A DNA stretch of 64,000 nucleotides, from contig NC_052619.1 in NCBI RefSeq assembly GCF_016545825.1, forward strand, positions 74,162,115-74,226,114. Reading direction: 5' to 3'. Source of the stretch: Eucalyptus grandis (Eukaryota; Streptophyta; Magnoliopsida; Myrtales; Myrtaceae). A program made the position numbers and the translations under genes. Below the pieces are notes generated by a model. It was given only the letters and a program-made list of their open reading frames with translations. It ran no database searches and was not told the origin of the DNA. Shown here piece after piece: positions 26,201-38,938 of the stretch (position 1 is the first letter of the stretch; each line of letters begins with the position of its first letter).

Positions 26201-26376
26201 TGATATGGCACTATGCTGATCCCCAAGGCGAAGTCCAGGGTCCTTTCTCGCTTGCAACGCTAAAGCGTTGGAGTCTGGAATACTTTCCTCCTGATTTCAA
26301 GATATGGAAGGTCGGCGAAAGCCAGAGCAAAGCAATATTGCTAAGTGATATACTGTGCAGTATGTGCTCTAAGTAA
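17223..26376 (+). CDS. SWIB/MDM2, Plus-3 and GYF domain protein
   Basis: Probable nuclear chromatin or transcription factor resembling Arabidopsis At5g08430 and the C-terminal half of NERD. Exons 17223-17877, 18951-19063, 20278-20337, 21797-21847, 22695-22765, 24241-24488 and 25865-26376 join to 569 residues. The SWIB domain covers about 36-115. PKKRKV at 147-152 is a classical nuclear localisation signal. The Plus-3 domain, expected to bind single-stranded DNA or transcription-elongation partners, follows at about 160-290. A charged helical part includes WRKELFEYLERR across an AT-AC intron. An acidic segment (IDLVSDDED) precedes the C-terminal GYF domain at about 512-565 (WHYADPQGEVQGPF), expected to bind proline-rich peptides. 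The ATG at 17223 is preferred to a non-ATG codon six bases upstream. This is the intact member of a duplicated pair. Confidence 0.93.
18098..18164. repeat. 33-bp tandem duplication in intron 1
   Basis: The segment beginning TAGATGCTATG occurs twice in a row here and only once at the matching place in the left copy, so it arose after the large duplication or was lost from the other copy. Confidence 0.75.
18464..18738. mobile_element. 275-bp insertion-like segment in intron 1, copy 2 only
   Basis: The left copy is uninterrupted at 1171-1177 (TAGCTTC). Here the same 7 bp appears on both sides (18457-18463 and 18732-18738), with about 268 bp between. This fits an insertion with a 7-bp target duplication; a deletion in the left copy through the short repeat is also possible. 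I see no inverted ends and no tail. Two near-identical units containing TGTTTAGAAATGGATTGCTC lie inside (about 18618-18675). Confidence 0.6.
22766..24240 (+). other. U12-type AT-AC intron in the intact gene
   Basis: The intron begins ATATCCTTTT at 22766 and ends TGTAC at 24240. TTCCTTAAC at 24216-24224 is a perfect minor-spliceosome branch site, 16 nt before the intron end. Joining the flanking exons gives GGC TGG CGC AAA GAG TTA TTT GAA, reading GWRKELFE, which fits family members. Using the only nearby AG (24215) would bring in a TAA stop. Confidence 0.93.
23416..23469. repeat. T14-G9 composite tract with flanking direct repeat, copy 2
   Basis: Homologue of the tract at 5889-5939. The left repeat has one C to T change and the tract lengths differ slightly. 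It lies inside the AT-AC intron. Confidence 0.8.
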
Positions 26377-29300
26377 TGGGGAAGACATTTTTGTTACTTG
26401 TTATTTAGGTTTCACCTGTGATTTTAGCCACCGTTCCTTAACAAAACTCCAGAATTGGTTGAATATGGGGAATGAGTTATACTGACCGGAGGAATTCCTG
26501 CTTTGAGTTTCGGCGCCTCTGAATCAGCGGCAAATAAATAAGCTGGTCGTCTTGTTTTCTTGTACATTCCTTACATCTTGTTGTAAATGAGACCATTTTA
26601 TTCAAATCAGTTTGAAACCGCGACTTACTTTTATTATTGAACTCCAACACCCTGCAAAGATGTGAATTGCAGCAAATATGCAGGCTGACCGACTTATGAA
26701 TCCACTCTGTGCTTCGTCGGTCATGTGCTCTTCTTTGCTTGGTGAAAATCTTGCAGGATCACCTAGGAGGAGCGCGAGTTATCCGGCAACCCGTTTCACT
26801 TACTGCTCAGTGAGCATATATCTGAGGATGGTACTGCGTCGACGATCTATTTCTCAGGTCTACTCAATGCAGGAGAGCATCTAGTTTTCCTTTCAAAAGA
26901 GGTAAGACGCATGCTTCCATTTGCTGTATGGGGTGTTGAGTGAGAGGGAAGCATGCAAAGCGGGTAGGTAGGTGGATTGACTTTGTGCGGGGCACGGATC
27001 CCACCCACCAATCCCATCTTTCTCCATTTACCAGGATCAGTGCAAGTAGGGTTTTAATAATAGTTAGAGCTCACGTGAAGTACATGTCACCCGGAAATTC
27101 TAGGTTAATTGGTTGGACAGTCACAATTCTGGAGATATGGCAATCTCATGCGTTAATCCTGTCGCATTCGCGTCGAGGATGGTTTTGTCATACCAACGCT
27201 CGTAAGATTGAACTTTGCGACGTAATCGAAAGACCGGGGGTGAAATTGTAAAATCCACAAGAATAGTAGGGTTATCTGTCTAATCCATCTTTGAGTCGTA
27301 ATGAACTGCAAATTATGAGCGATCGAGAATATTTTAATATGGTTCGACCCAATAAAAGAAGAATATTTTAATATGGGATTACTGATTTAACTCGGTTACG
27401 TGGCGTGCACCCAACTGGGACAAAGCTGGGTGCTTTTGACCAAAAGCCATGGCTGCGTGCGTCTGCGTTGCCGCCCTCTAACCCACATGTTTATTGACTA
27501 AACAAAACATGACTTTTCTCGGGGTTTGGCTATCAATCCGCCAGAGAGGCTTGAGAGATGGGAATTCCTTAGACTTGGAAATGTCAGAAATAATCTAGTG
27601 ATCAACCGCACTTTTTTGTTATTATTAGTTAAAGAAAATCTAGATTTTCCTAAATTAGTATATATTATTCGGACACTTGTGACTTACACGTAAAGTGTTA
27701 AGAACCAAGCATCAGGGGCACAGGAGGTTGGGGCACTGCCTCTATGGACTTGGCCTCGTCATTGTTGGACACTAGTAAAAAGATTAGGAACAAGCTTTGG
27801 GGTTCCGTGCTCAAATAGAGTTTCTGGACTGATATCTCGATATTTAGTCATATTTTGAAAATTAATTTTTCGATTTTTCAAAAAAAGAAATAATTTTTTC
27901 TTGAACTTAAGCATGAGTAAGAAAGTTTTTTTGATTGATTCATTTTCCCAGCAATTCAAAAATAGAAAAATGAGGGAAATATTTAAAAAATAAATAAATA
28001 TAATTGTGACTCTTCGTGAAGATGAATGAGGCAGGAGAAAATACTCGGGGTGGACGACTAGAAATCCCGAGATGATACGCAACCGAATCGCGACAGAACA
28101 AAGGGGATGGTGCCACGATACACTCCAATTTGGTGAATTAAAGTAAAGGAGAAAACATGCCGACGAGAAGATGATGATAGAGAGAGAGAGAGATAGGGAC
28201 GCCCGTTTATGTTGGGGCGGTGGCGCGGCAGCTGGCGGAGGCGGGGGGTGGGGGGCCATGTCACGCATGAGAGGCTCGAATCCTTCCTGTCCCCACGTTC
28301 CAGTGGACGCTTGCTCATGGCCCCCCCCCCCCCACCCCGCGGCCAAATTCCCCTTTCTGGCCGTCTCCATCATCTGGATAATCACAACATCATGAATTGG
28401 CACGTTTCCCCCACCTCTCTCTCTCTCTCTCATGCATTAGTGGTGGAGTACATGTATGCCGATGTAGACCTGTCAAACAAACAAGAACATTAGATGGGAT
28501 TTGGATCAGCTCGAAAATGAGCTAACTTAATTAGGTTCATTCACCTCGTTTTTGACTCATTTTTCATCCAATATTAATCTAACGATCTATATTTATCCCA
28601 CGTTAAACCAAATCTAAGGGAGCATGAGATCGGGGAAGAGAGAGAGTTATAGAAGTGAATTGGGTTTAAATAAATTATTTTATGACTCATTTAATGAATA
28701 TAATTGACCCATACAATAACTAAATCCATTATATATATAAGTTAAAAGAAAGAAATGTTTATGGCTGATTGTGACAGGTTTATTCCAATGTTAGAGAATG
28801 AGAAATCTCGATTCTCTTTTTTTTTTCTCCAACGATTCTTTGCGGGTTTATGCACGATTTCGCTTGGCATCTTTCGGGATTAATATAATGGAGGGCTCTG
28901 TGTGAAGCGGGGAAGCCAGCAGTGACCCCTTTGGCCTGTTGTCAATTATTGCTCCCCCCTTCCTTCCCCCCACTCAAGTAAAAGACAAAAAAGCCATTAT
29001 AGAAATGATGAATTGCGTGATGCCCTAATATCTTGAATCTCATCTCGTCCCTGTGGCTCTCTTGCTCGACATTGATGTGCCGGCATGGCAATGCTCGAGA
29101 ATCCATGCCTTTCGGAGCAGCAAAAGTCGGGTGGTCCTCTTTGCCTTCGGCCTCCCTCGAACGGTATCTAAAAAAGGGGGCAGTGTCTATCTCGTTCCAA
29201 GATTCGAGGGCCAATCCTGAATGCGAAAAATGTGCCTTCTATTGCCTATGATCGTTGCATGATTTCGGACATGCTTTTCCTTAAAAAGGAGTCGGACTGG

Positions 29301-30220
29301 GGAAAAACACGATCGAGGTTTCCACCTTTTTTCCGCATGTTTCCATCTCGTGTTTGTCGTGCTCTCGAGAGACGTGCTACGACGGGGGAGCCACCACCGT
29401 CCGTTCCAGAAAGTACAGCGCGAACCTAACCATCGACCGCACGAACCGACGGGCGGTGATTAAATGCCACCTGGAAAATTGGATAAACCCCCCACTAAAA
29501 GAACGAGAGATATTATTAAAGTAATTTGCTTCTCCCTGTATGATTGCTCCATCTGGCTCCAGGGGTAGACTTACTGGACCGGTGTTCATTTATTTTTTTT
29601 AAATATTAATAACGATAATTTTTCATTTTCACTTTTGAAAAGTAGAAAATTTTGATGAAATTGTATGCTTGGAGTAAGTCAAATTAAACAAGTCGTGATT
29701 GATACTCTACCGATCATGTAGAAAGTTCTTGTCAATTTTGTCTCTTCACACATTTAATGATCTTAATGATATATTGATTTGATATTTAACCTAATCGCTT
29801 TCGATTTCTTTTCTCATTGTTGATTGGAAACTCAACATATCAACTTCTCGTGTCTATGTAACGTGTGGTTTAGTGAGTCGATAGTCTCGATTGAAAATTC
29901 CACCATAAGAGGATGTGTCTTTCCTAGATGCAAAATTGAGAATTGAAATGAAACGTGACCCTATTTTGGACAAATCAACCTTCTAGATTTTTAGTTTGGT
30001 GGGCACATGAATGCAAGTGAGAGAATAGGGTAGGAAGTGATTAAGGGAATGATTAAACATGATTTACTAATGAATTTTTTGATGAGGATTCAGAATTTAC
30101 GCTTAAGAAGAGAAGAAAAAGAAGAAAAGAGGGGGAATTATTGAATTAAAAATTGGGTTTTTCCGACCATCCGGATCCCAATCACGTCTCCCCACGCCTT
30201 CATTGCCACATGCCATTCTC
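26377..30220. other. 3' UTR and gene-free intergenic DNA
   Basis: Probable 3' UTR reaches about 26640. After that I see no gene with exon structure or a family match. A 16-bp direct repeat (GAATATTTTAATATGG) occurs near 27326 and 27361. A (GA)n tract lies near 28173, a C-run near 28321-28334 and a (CT)n tract near 28417. The stretch 28460-28740 has the worn look of an old repeat. Short open frames here lack codon or family support. Confidence 0.55.
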
Positions 30221-30221
30221 T

Positions 30222-30911
30222 CTCCTCTCTCTCTCTCTCTCTCTATAATCTGCAGAGTCTGCATCAGCACCAGACAAAAGACACCATGAAAATGCAGTGG
30301 ACTCATTTATAACCATACCCTCTCTCCCTCTCCCTCCATCTCTCTCTCCGTCTGTAGCAGAAAGCTGGCGGCTTGCTCGCGTGCTTCTGTTGTCCTGACC
30401 CAAGAGTTTAAAGGCAGTCAAACCCAGCTCGACCTTGGCGTGCCTACCCGGTTGTCCGCTGAATGTAAACGGCTGCCGGTGCTGCTCCTTTTTTTCTGCT
30501 CAGCCTCGCCCTCTGTTCGATCAGCTGATCGAGTACTCGAGGTGGGTTCACGTTTGCTTTCTCGTTCCGTGTTTTATCATGCTCGCTCCCCCTCCCTGCT
30601 TTGCTTTACGTATCTGGTCTCGTCGACCCCCTGTCCAAACAGAGCATGATTTGAGCATATTTGGTGATTGCGATCGCCTCTTGACTGAAAAGTTCCCCGT
30701 CTTGCCTGCTCGAAATGGCGGTGGATGGATCATTCTTGACGTGCCTTCTTTATTCGGAAAACCCGGATCGTGCCTCGCGCAATCGGTATATCCCATTCGC
30801 GCGGTCTGAATCATTTGCTTTTCCAGGTCGCTGTCATAAAAAAAGGAGGCCTTTTTAGTCACCGCCCGCTTTGCCAAGGAAAGACTCTGGATATTGGTTT
30901 GAGGGGGGACG
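30222..30911 (+). promoter_or_regulatory. Promoter-proximal region and 5' leader of the CLC gene
   Basis: A (CT)n tract at about 30222-30243 is followed by TATAATC. A leader intron is likely from the donor at 30541 (CTCGAG then GTGGGT) to the acceptor at 30826 (TTTTCCAG), with the start codon at 30912. Inferred from splice signals only. Confidence 0.45.
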
Positions 30912-33900
30912 ATGGAGCGGGAGAACCGTGCGAACAATGGCGAAGATGAGCGCGATGTCGAGAGCGAGGGACTGCTGGATGGGAAGGAGATCGAGAGGAA
31001 CTGGTCCGGCATATCGGAGAAGAACATGACCTTCAGGGAGCCCCTTCTCGTCAAGAGGGTCAATACCACCTCCCAGATTGCCATCGTCGGCTCCAATGTT
31101 TGCCCCATCGAGAGCCTTGACTACGAGTATGCCGTTTCTCCTTTTACTATTCAAGTCGCACTGGCATGTCTGCTGTGTTCGTTCATGTCCTTTTTCGGGT
31201 CATTCATGTTACCGCCAATCACTTGGTTTGAATTACGATAGGTGGCTCGCCTCTAGGGATGTAAACTAGATGGGTCGAGTTGACAAAGTTTGCTACTTGA
31301 ACTCGAGTCAACTCGGGAGTTCGATGCTCGAGATTTGACTCGAGCTTCATCGAACCTTGTATTTTGTGCTCAAGCTTGACTGAGACATACTCTATATACG
31401 CCAGACCAAATCGGATCAATTCACTTGTAATGTTGTTATAGTAAGATTTAGAGAACGAGGCTCAGACTCTATGAAAACTTTAATCTAGAGAAATCTTCAT
31501 GAGAAGAACATTTCTAAATCTACGTCATGCACTTGCGAGCAATCAAATTTTGTAATGGACAATGTCAAAACCTATCGCTTTGCATTCGAGCGATGTCCAA
31601 TTGTAGGAGGCTTTGACAAAAATAATAAAAAATTCAGACTTCAAGCCTCCAAGAAATTGACTTGCATCTCTTTCCTTACAAATTAGATGCACAGATAAAA
31701 TTTTGAATATGAGAAAGGCAGGAATTTTAAAAAATAGCATATGCATGCACCAGTATTCTTGTGTTCCAAGAACTTTTGAGGTCCCCATGTTGTTCCTCTA
31801 CTTACCGCAATTGCAATTATTGATTATAAACTGTACACGAAACTCCATTCTTGTGTGAGGGAGATAACAGAAGCTGCATTCATCTTGTGGTTCCCACCAA
31901 TGAATGTTGGAAATTAGGATGCGAAACTGTAAATGGGGAAAGTTTAGGTTTGATTTCTCTTCGATGATCTTTTTGGAAATGTGGTTGGCAGAGATTCCAA
32001 AATACTGAAATCCACTCCTCAGCTATATTGCTTCTCTTTTTTCCTAATGACAGGATTGTTGAAAATGAGTTATTTAAGCAGGACTGGAGGTCAAGGAAGA
32101 AAATTCAAATATTTCAGTACATTCTGCTCAAATGGGCCTTCGCACTTATCATAGGTCTAGGTACTGGATTAGTTGGCTTCTTCAACAATATTGCAGTCGA
32201 GAACATAGCTGGGTACAAGCTGCTACTAGCTACCGATCTCATGTCTAAGGATAGGTAAGCATGTTTTTCTTACGCTCTTTCTGTGCATCTCTATTCTTGT
32301 TTTTCTTTCTTTCTTCTTGGGGTGGGGCTTGCATCTTTATCATCTCTCCAAGCATGTATCTAAGCATGTAGTGGCAATAAAAATGGAGTGGACATTTCTT
32401 TGTGGGCCATTTAGCCAGACTAACATACCCAAATCTACTATGTCCTTGTTTTGACAATGGAAACTCAACTTGGTTGTGGTCAATTCTGTATATGTATGCT
32501 TTAGGTTCTAAGGTACAAGCTTTACAAAATATTGCAATATCCTGAGTGCTTTGGTTTTATTGTTGTCCGTCCTAGATTTGTAGACCACCCAACTTTTGAA
32601 GTTCCACCGTGGTCCCCCAAAGACTTGTGCACAGCCCTTACCCACTCGTGATCACGCTTGCTAATATGTTCCTGTGCTCAGATAGCGATAGTGGTTGAGC
32701 CTTCAGTCCTACACCACCTCCATATTGCTTGGAACCTACCGTCTTACTTTCGTCATTTCTTCAAGAATAACCTTAGAATCCTTATTCCATGCTTGGTTAA
32801 TGCACATCTTGCTTCTTTGTTGCCCAAAATCGCTATCCTAAAGCATAGCCACCATAATCACATATGTGGTGACTTAGGCATTCAGACACAATCTAAATTA
32901 TATAGCATGCGATCTTATTGCACTGCTTAATATTCCTCTTGGCACTCTAGACTCATGTTTTCAGCTCAAAACATGCTGCTCTTAAGAACTTCAAAAATCC
33001 TGTTCTAGTCTCTGATATCATTTCAGAGTTGGGCCCACATACTGGAAAAACTAGATGGAGGTGTGCATCTGACATCCAACATCGTCAAGCAGTAGCAAAG
33101 CTAAAATTGCACCGCCTGTATCTGCCCTATATTCCTCTCCGGTCTATGATTTTTTATTATATATGTTCACCTCGTTTTGTCTGTTTTCAATGGTTCTTTT
33201 GTCTCCTATTTAAAGTGTTTAAGGTTCAAGATCAAGACTGATGCCATGCACCAATTATTATTTTCAGAAGATCAGCCTTCAAATTGTATTATCTGTGACT
33301 GATTGTTCTCTGATAGAACTATTTCTTCATTGTGCTTGTCCTACATTAGTACCTCCGTTCTTAAAAATGGGTTGCTCTGATTGTATTGACCACGGTACTT
33401 TGGGTCTGCCTGCTTTAATATGTTGCAAGATTTTTTGTAGCATTAATTAATTTGCTTGAATCTCTTTACTCTGACCACCGACTAATACCTTTTCCATGGG
33501 TGCATATGCTTGTGTGCGAATGTGCATTTCTATGGTGCGTGCAGGTGTTGGTGCCTTACTATGTGTGTCTGCTCCCTCCTTTACCAAGTGTGATGTGATA
33601 CTGGTTTCAGTGCAGATATTTTGCAGCTTTTGCTGCATTTGCTGGTTGTAATGTGGTGTTGGCAATAGCTGCTGGTGCCCTTTGTGCTTTCATTGCTCCA
33701 GCTGCTGCGGGTTCTGGGATTCCTGAGGTTAAAGCCTACCTCAATGGCATCGATGCATATTCCATCTTAGCTCCTAGTACCCTTTTTGTCAAGGTAAGAA
33801 CTAAGAAGTAATACTTGATTTGCATAATGGAAGTCTTCATCTGCTTATTCCAAATTGGACTTTTTCAAATAGGTGAATGCAACGAGATGCATTTATCTAG

Positions 33901-36900
33901 AATATGATCATTGTTAATGATACTTTTTCTGTCTTTCTTTGTTAGCTGTTCAGCACCTTAACTGGTATGTTTTTGTCTGGCATCAGAATGAAGACTATAT
34001 CATGATCTGGTTTTACGGTGTCAAGTAGAATGATAGGAGTGGAAACAGATTGTCATAGCCGATATCCAAAATAAGCTATATAATGAATACTGATTGCTCA
34101 GAACATGTCGATTTGCTTTGCATATTATTTCTTTTTTACTTGGTCACTTAGTCTCTTGAAAAAAAAAATCTGTGTAGTAGTCTGTCCACAACATTCTGCA
34201 TGTCCTTCCTCAGTGTGATATCAATTTGACTGTTTGACCACCTTGTTCACTGCACATGTTGGAGAGCAAATACGAGTTTATTGTGTGATCTTGAGTAGCC
34301 AGGAAATTATGCAACTTATTATGGTTTAGTAACAACAATTGCATTGCATTTTTCTGTCGTCATGTTGTCTTGGAATGATTATCTATCCTCCAGTTTTGAC
34401 ACCTATTAACAATTTCTCAGATATTTGGCTCCATCCTTGGTGTCTCTGCTGGATTTGTCGTGGGTAAAGAAGGGCCTATGGTGCACACAGGTGCTTGTAT
34501 AGCCTCTATACTTGGACAAGGGGGGTCTCGTAGATATCATTTGACTTGGAAATGGTTGAGATACTTCAAAAATGACCGAGATAGGCGAGATCTGATTACT
34601 TGTGGAGCTGCTGCTGGTGTGGCCGCTGCATTTCGTGCTCCAGTTGGTGGTGTCCTCTTTGCCCTGGAAGAGGCAGCTTCATGGTCTCTCTCTCTCTCTT
34701 TCTCTCTCGCAGAGCAGAGTTATTGTCGGGAACTCTCAAAACTGCGCACGTTAGCGAGATTTTCTTTTGCTAGCCTCTAGTGAGATTTACATGGCATTTT
34801 AAATGGAACATAAAAAATCATTCATAGGAGAACTCTTCAATGATATCGTTATATACTTTTTTATCCTGCGGGTTCCTTAAGTGAAATTATTGTTCCTGTC
34901 AGTCAACAATTTTTGTGATGTTTAGTACAAGCACTTGATGATAAACACTTTGTGTTAGAGATCATAGTGGAATGCAAATGTACATGATTAGAATTTTTTA
35001 ATGTTTTCTTTATAGTTTGACTCAACATTCCCCTCAAACCCCACCCCCCAAAGAAATAAAATAAAGAAAAAGAAAAAAGAAATGCTGGTTTAACCATTAT
35101 ATACTCAATTAGGTTGCTAATTGGATGAATGGATAACATGGAATGTAAGGGCTTCACCTCACCTTTAGCTAGAAAACTTGTCATTGCATGGATTACTTTA
35201 TATCTTTGGATAGATTGAGCAGATTCTTTCATCAAATGGTCTAAGCTGTGGCTACTAGAAGTTTCTGATGAGCCTTCTTCTTGTTCGTTGTTCAGGTGGC
35301 GAAGTGCTCTTCTTTGGAGAACATTTTTCACGACTGCAGTGGTTGCTATAGTGTTAAGAGCTTTCATTGAGTACTGTAGTACAGGAAATTGTGGGCTATT
35401 TGGCCAAGGTGGTCTTATAATGTACGACGTCAGTTCAGCCCAGGCATCATATTCTGGTGCAGATATACTAGCAGTTATACTCTTAGGAGTTATTGGAGGC
35501 ATCTTGGGGAGTCTCTACAATTTTCTTATAGACAAGGTCCTAAGAATTTACAGCATCATTAATGAGTAAGTCCTATCTAACTTATTTGGTTTGGTTTGCT
35601 TATTTATTAGCTTACTAGGAACGTATTGTAAAAGTTGTCACTCTTCACAGAAAGGCATTCTCAGTTGGAGGGCATTATAATACAGAGAATACTCATGTTT
35701 ATCTAACTTGTTTGGTTTTCTTTGCTTATGTATTATAGCTCCCTAGGTACATAGAGTAATAATTTTCTCTTGTACAATAAGGCATTCTAGGTAACAGTGA
35801 GTAGAGGGTTCTATAATACAAAGAAAAGTGATGTTTAATATCCTACATGGTGTTATGAACACTGCAGGCGGGGTGCTTCTTTCAAGATCTTGCTTGTTAT
35901 CTCCATTTCCCTCTTGACTTCATGCTGTGCTTTTGGCCTTCCATGGCTTGCCCAGTGCCAAGCCTGCCCTACCGATTCATCAGTGAGCTGTCCAACTGTT
36001 GGAGAATCTGGCAACTATGAGAGTTTCCAGTGCGCATCAGGCTACTACAATGATCTTGCTTCCCTCTTTTTGAATACCAATGACGATGCTATCCGCAACC
36101 TGTTCAGCACTAGCACCAAAAAAGAATTTAATATATCCAGTCTGTTAATTTTCTTTGTTGCCATCTACTTTCTTGGCATCATAACTTATGGTATCGCCAT
36201 TCCTTCTGGTCTTTTTATTCCTGTTATACTTGCTGGTGCCTGTTACGGTCGTCTTGTTGGGAGACTTTTTGAATCTGTCTCAGAACTTGACACCGGTCTC
36301 TATGCCCTCCTTGGTGCTGCATCATTCCTCGGTGGCACAATGAGGATGACTGTCTCACTTTGTGTTATATTACTTGAGCTCACAAACGACCTCTTGCTTC
36401 TTCCCCTTGTTATGCTGGTTCTTCTTGTCTCCAAAACAGTGGCAGATAGCTTCAACAAAGGCGTTTATGATCAGATAGTGAAACTTAAAGGCTTGCCTTA
36501 CATGGAGGCCCATGCAGAACCTTATATGAGGCAACTGGTTGCACGCGATGTAGTTACTGGACCAATAGTTATGTTCTCGGGCATCGAGAAGGTAGGGACC
36601 ATACTGCATGCTTTGAGGACTACTGGCCATAATGGGTTTCCTGTGATAGATGAACCACCGTTCTCAGAGTCTGCAGAACTTTGCGGAATTGTTTTGAGGT
36701 CTCATTTGCTTGTGCTGCTCAAGGGGAAGAATTTTTCGAGGGAAAGGGTGATTAGTGGGGAAGAGGTCTTACAAAAGTATGCTGCTTTTGATTTTGCCAA
36801 GCCAGGGTCTGGAAAGGGGATCAAGTTGGAGGATTTAGATATTGATGATGAAGAGATGGACCTGTACATTGATCTCCACCCTGTTACAAATGCATCCCCG

Positions 36901-37470
36901 TATACAGTGGTCGAGACGATGTCGCTTGCCAAAGCTGCGATACTCTTTCGTCAACTTGGTCTGAGGCACATGTGTGTGGTACCGAAGAGTCAAGGGGTAA
37001 GATCCATACAATTTTCTCTTTTCTATTTACTTTACTGTTTAACGGGTCTTAACTCATGAAGCTGGGCCTGTCATATCTTCTGCTGTAGAATGACATTTAG
37101 GATTTTTATGCTTGTTGGTCAATTATCTTAGTCTCGCGTACTGAAATTGGAAAGTGATTGCTTTAGTTTAGCTCTAATTGGGCAAGGTGCTTGTCATATC
37201 TCTAAGTGGCCATTTCTCCATGGTGAAACAATCTTTTCTTCACTCGTGCTATAAACCATGTCTCACCAGTTTTTGCTGCTCTTTGTCTATTGCCGGTTTT
37301 GCAAAGAACATCAAACAGCTAGTGATTTGCTTATCAGAACAAAAACTCACGGTAATCACTCTAAATCTTTGCAGAGGCCTCCAATTGTTGGAATTTTGAC
37401 GCGTCATGACTTCATGCCAGAGCACATTCTGGGACTTTATCCTCATATCAAGCCACACAAAAGATTTTGA
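30912..37470 (+). CDS. CLC-c: CLC-c-type chloride/anion-proton exchanger
   Basis: Vacuolar or endomembrane anion transporter of the CLC family. Exons 30912-31126, 32054-32254, 33616-33793, 34421-34683, 35296-35565, 35868-36996 and 37375-37470 join to 783 residues, close to the size of Arabidopsis CLC-c. The N-terminus is acidic and soluble. The selectivity motif is GSGIPE with Ser at about 172; nitrate-selective CLC-a/b have Pro there, so chloride preference is inferred. The gating glutamate is in GKEGP (about Glu215) and the proton glutamate in FALEEAASWW (about Glu282), which argues for an exchanger rather than a channel. The C-terminal cytosolic part carries two CBS regions (about 570-770) ending in ILTRHDFMPEHILGLYP. 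The intron 4 donor is GTCTCTCT, directly on a CT microsatellite. Confidence 0.95.
31240..31440. repeat. Possible old repeat fragment in CLC intron 1
   Basis: The segment is rich in ACTCGAGTC-like short inverted motifs (GACTCGAG, AACTCGAG), a pattern common in degenerate plant transposon remnants. No ends or target duplication were found. Confidence 0.3.
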
Positions 37471-38938
37471 ATGAACATTCTTTTTGGTAGTGGTGGATTG
37501 AGATCAGTATAAAAGGAGCTTTTGTTGAAGGAACCTCGGTTTCCTATGAGTGGAGTTTCCAACAGGATAACAAGAGTGACTTAGCAACAGAAGTGGAAGC
37601 TGGTTTTGCAGTCAGAATACAGATCATACCTTTCAGACACCTTGTCCAGTCTTATGTACATTTTCAGGTGTGGATAAATTTTATCCGCAAGGCTGTTATT
37701 GCAGGCATTAAGAATTGATTTTGTTCGAGCGAGTGAAAAAAAAAAACCAATCCAGCCTATATATATTTTTTCCCCTTCCATTTACCTCTTTCGACTTTGG
37801 GAACTATGGTATTCTGCCAGTTAATTTCTCTTGTCCTTTTGTATAGACGATACAAACTCCTTTTATACATGAATGGATTAGCATTTTGTATATGCCTGGT
37901 CAGTGGCCACCTTATATTTGCGCAACAACATTTGGCTAATATTGCAGACGGTTTTTCATTTATGTGTATATATTTTAGATTTAGGGTGTTCATTGTACTC
38001 AACTGCTGCATTTAGCCTGATCGTTGCTTTCCCTGTGCACGGTCTGTTTTAACCATTTACTTGCTTGTTTCAGTTGTTTGCTATAAGCATCGCATGGGGA
38101 CTTTTCACGCTTGCATGGTTGGATTGCCAATTCATACCAATGTTTGGTAACCGAAATTAATCTCCATGCAAATGGATTAGTTGCCAATCCACTGTGGAAT
38201 AACGCTGGTGATTTCCACTCACGTTGCTCATCTAAAGAGCAAAAGGAGATGCGGTGATTAGATAATCTGAGCCTTTCTCTGCTCATCGAAAGACAAGGAG
38301 CAAAGAACTGCAAAAGCTATCACCTGGCCACTTTAACTCCTCTGGTGTATGGAGATAGTCCAAAATCCTCCATGAATTGTCTTGATCAAAATAGAAAACT
38401 TTCTTATCAAATATAATTTCTATCCCTATATACACATGACGTCTCAAACCAATGCAGCCAAATCTCCTCCAGGGAGAACCGCCTCACAAGTAACCAATTG
38501 ACTTAAATTGAAAAAGCCGTCTTCAAATTCTCAACATTATACAGCACGCAACTTCTCACCCCGAATAAAAGGTGCTGGAAGAACCATTCTTCCATCCATC
38601 AAATCAGGACAGAATAATAGAAAGGATTCAGTTTTTGTATCCAAGCCTAGAACAGAATCATCAGTTGGACAGTTAAATTTGTTTCTATGACATGGAAAGT
38701 TTAGGCAAAAGCACTTTAAGGTGAAGCGATGGCTGTAACTCATGATATCAACAACTTGTATGATATGTTTGGTCACGTGAAGGAACTGTGGACATGATAG
38801 GAATGACCATCCCATAAATTCGTAATCACAAGTAGAAATCTTCAACCATTGTACGAGAATCTTGGCGAGAACTAGAATGTTCACACCATCTTCAATCTAC
38901 TAGGAATCAATCTTCAGGCAAGACGAATGTCAACATAT
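37471..38938. other. Intergenic DNA between convergent CLC and SUN genes
   Basis: Contains the 3' UTRs of both neighbours, which are transcribed toward each other. No additional gene seen. Confidence 0.55.

Noticed and set aside
26940..27251. 103-codon frame in intergenic DNA
   Set aside because: No motif, no splice context and no recognisable family; probably chance.
28171..28493. Gly/Pro-rich frames near the C-run
   Set aside because: They come from simple-sequence and GC-rich stretches and are open on both strands.
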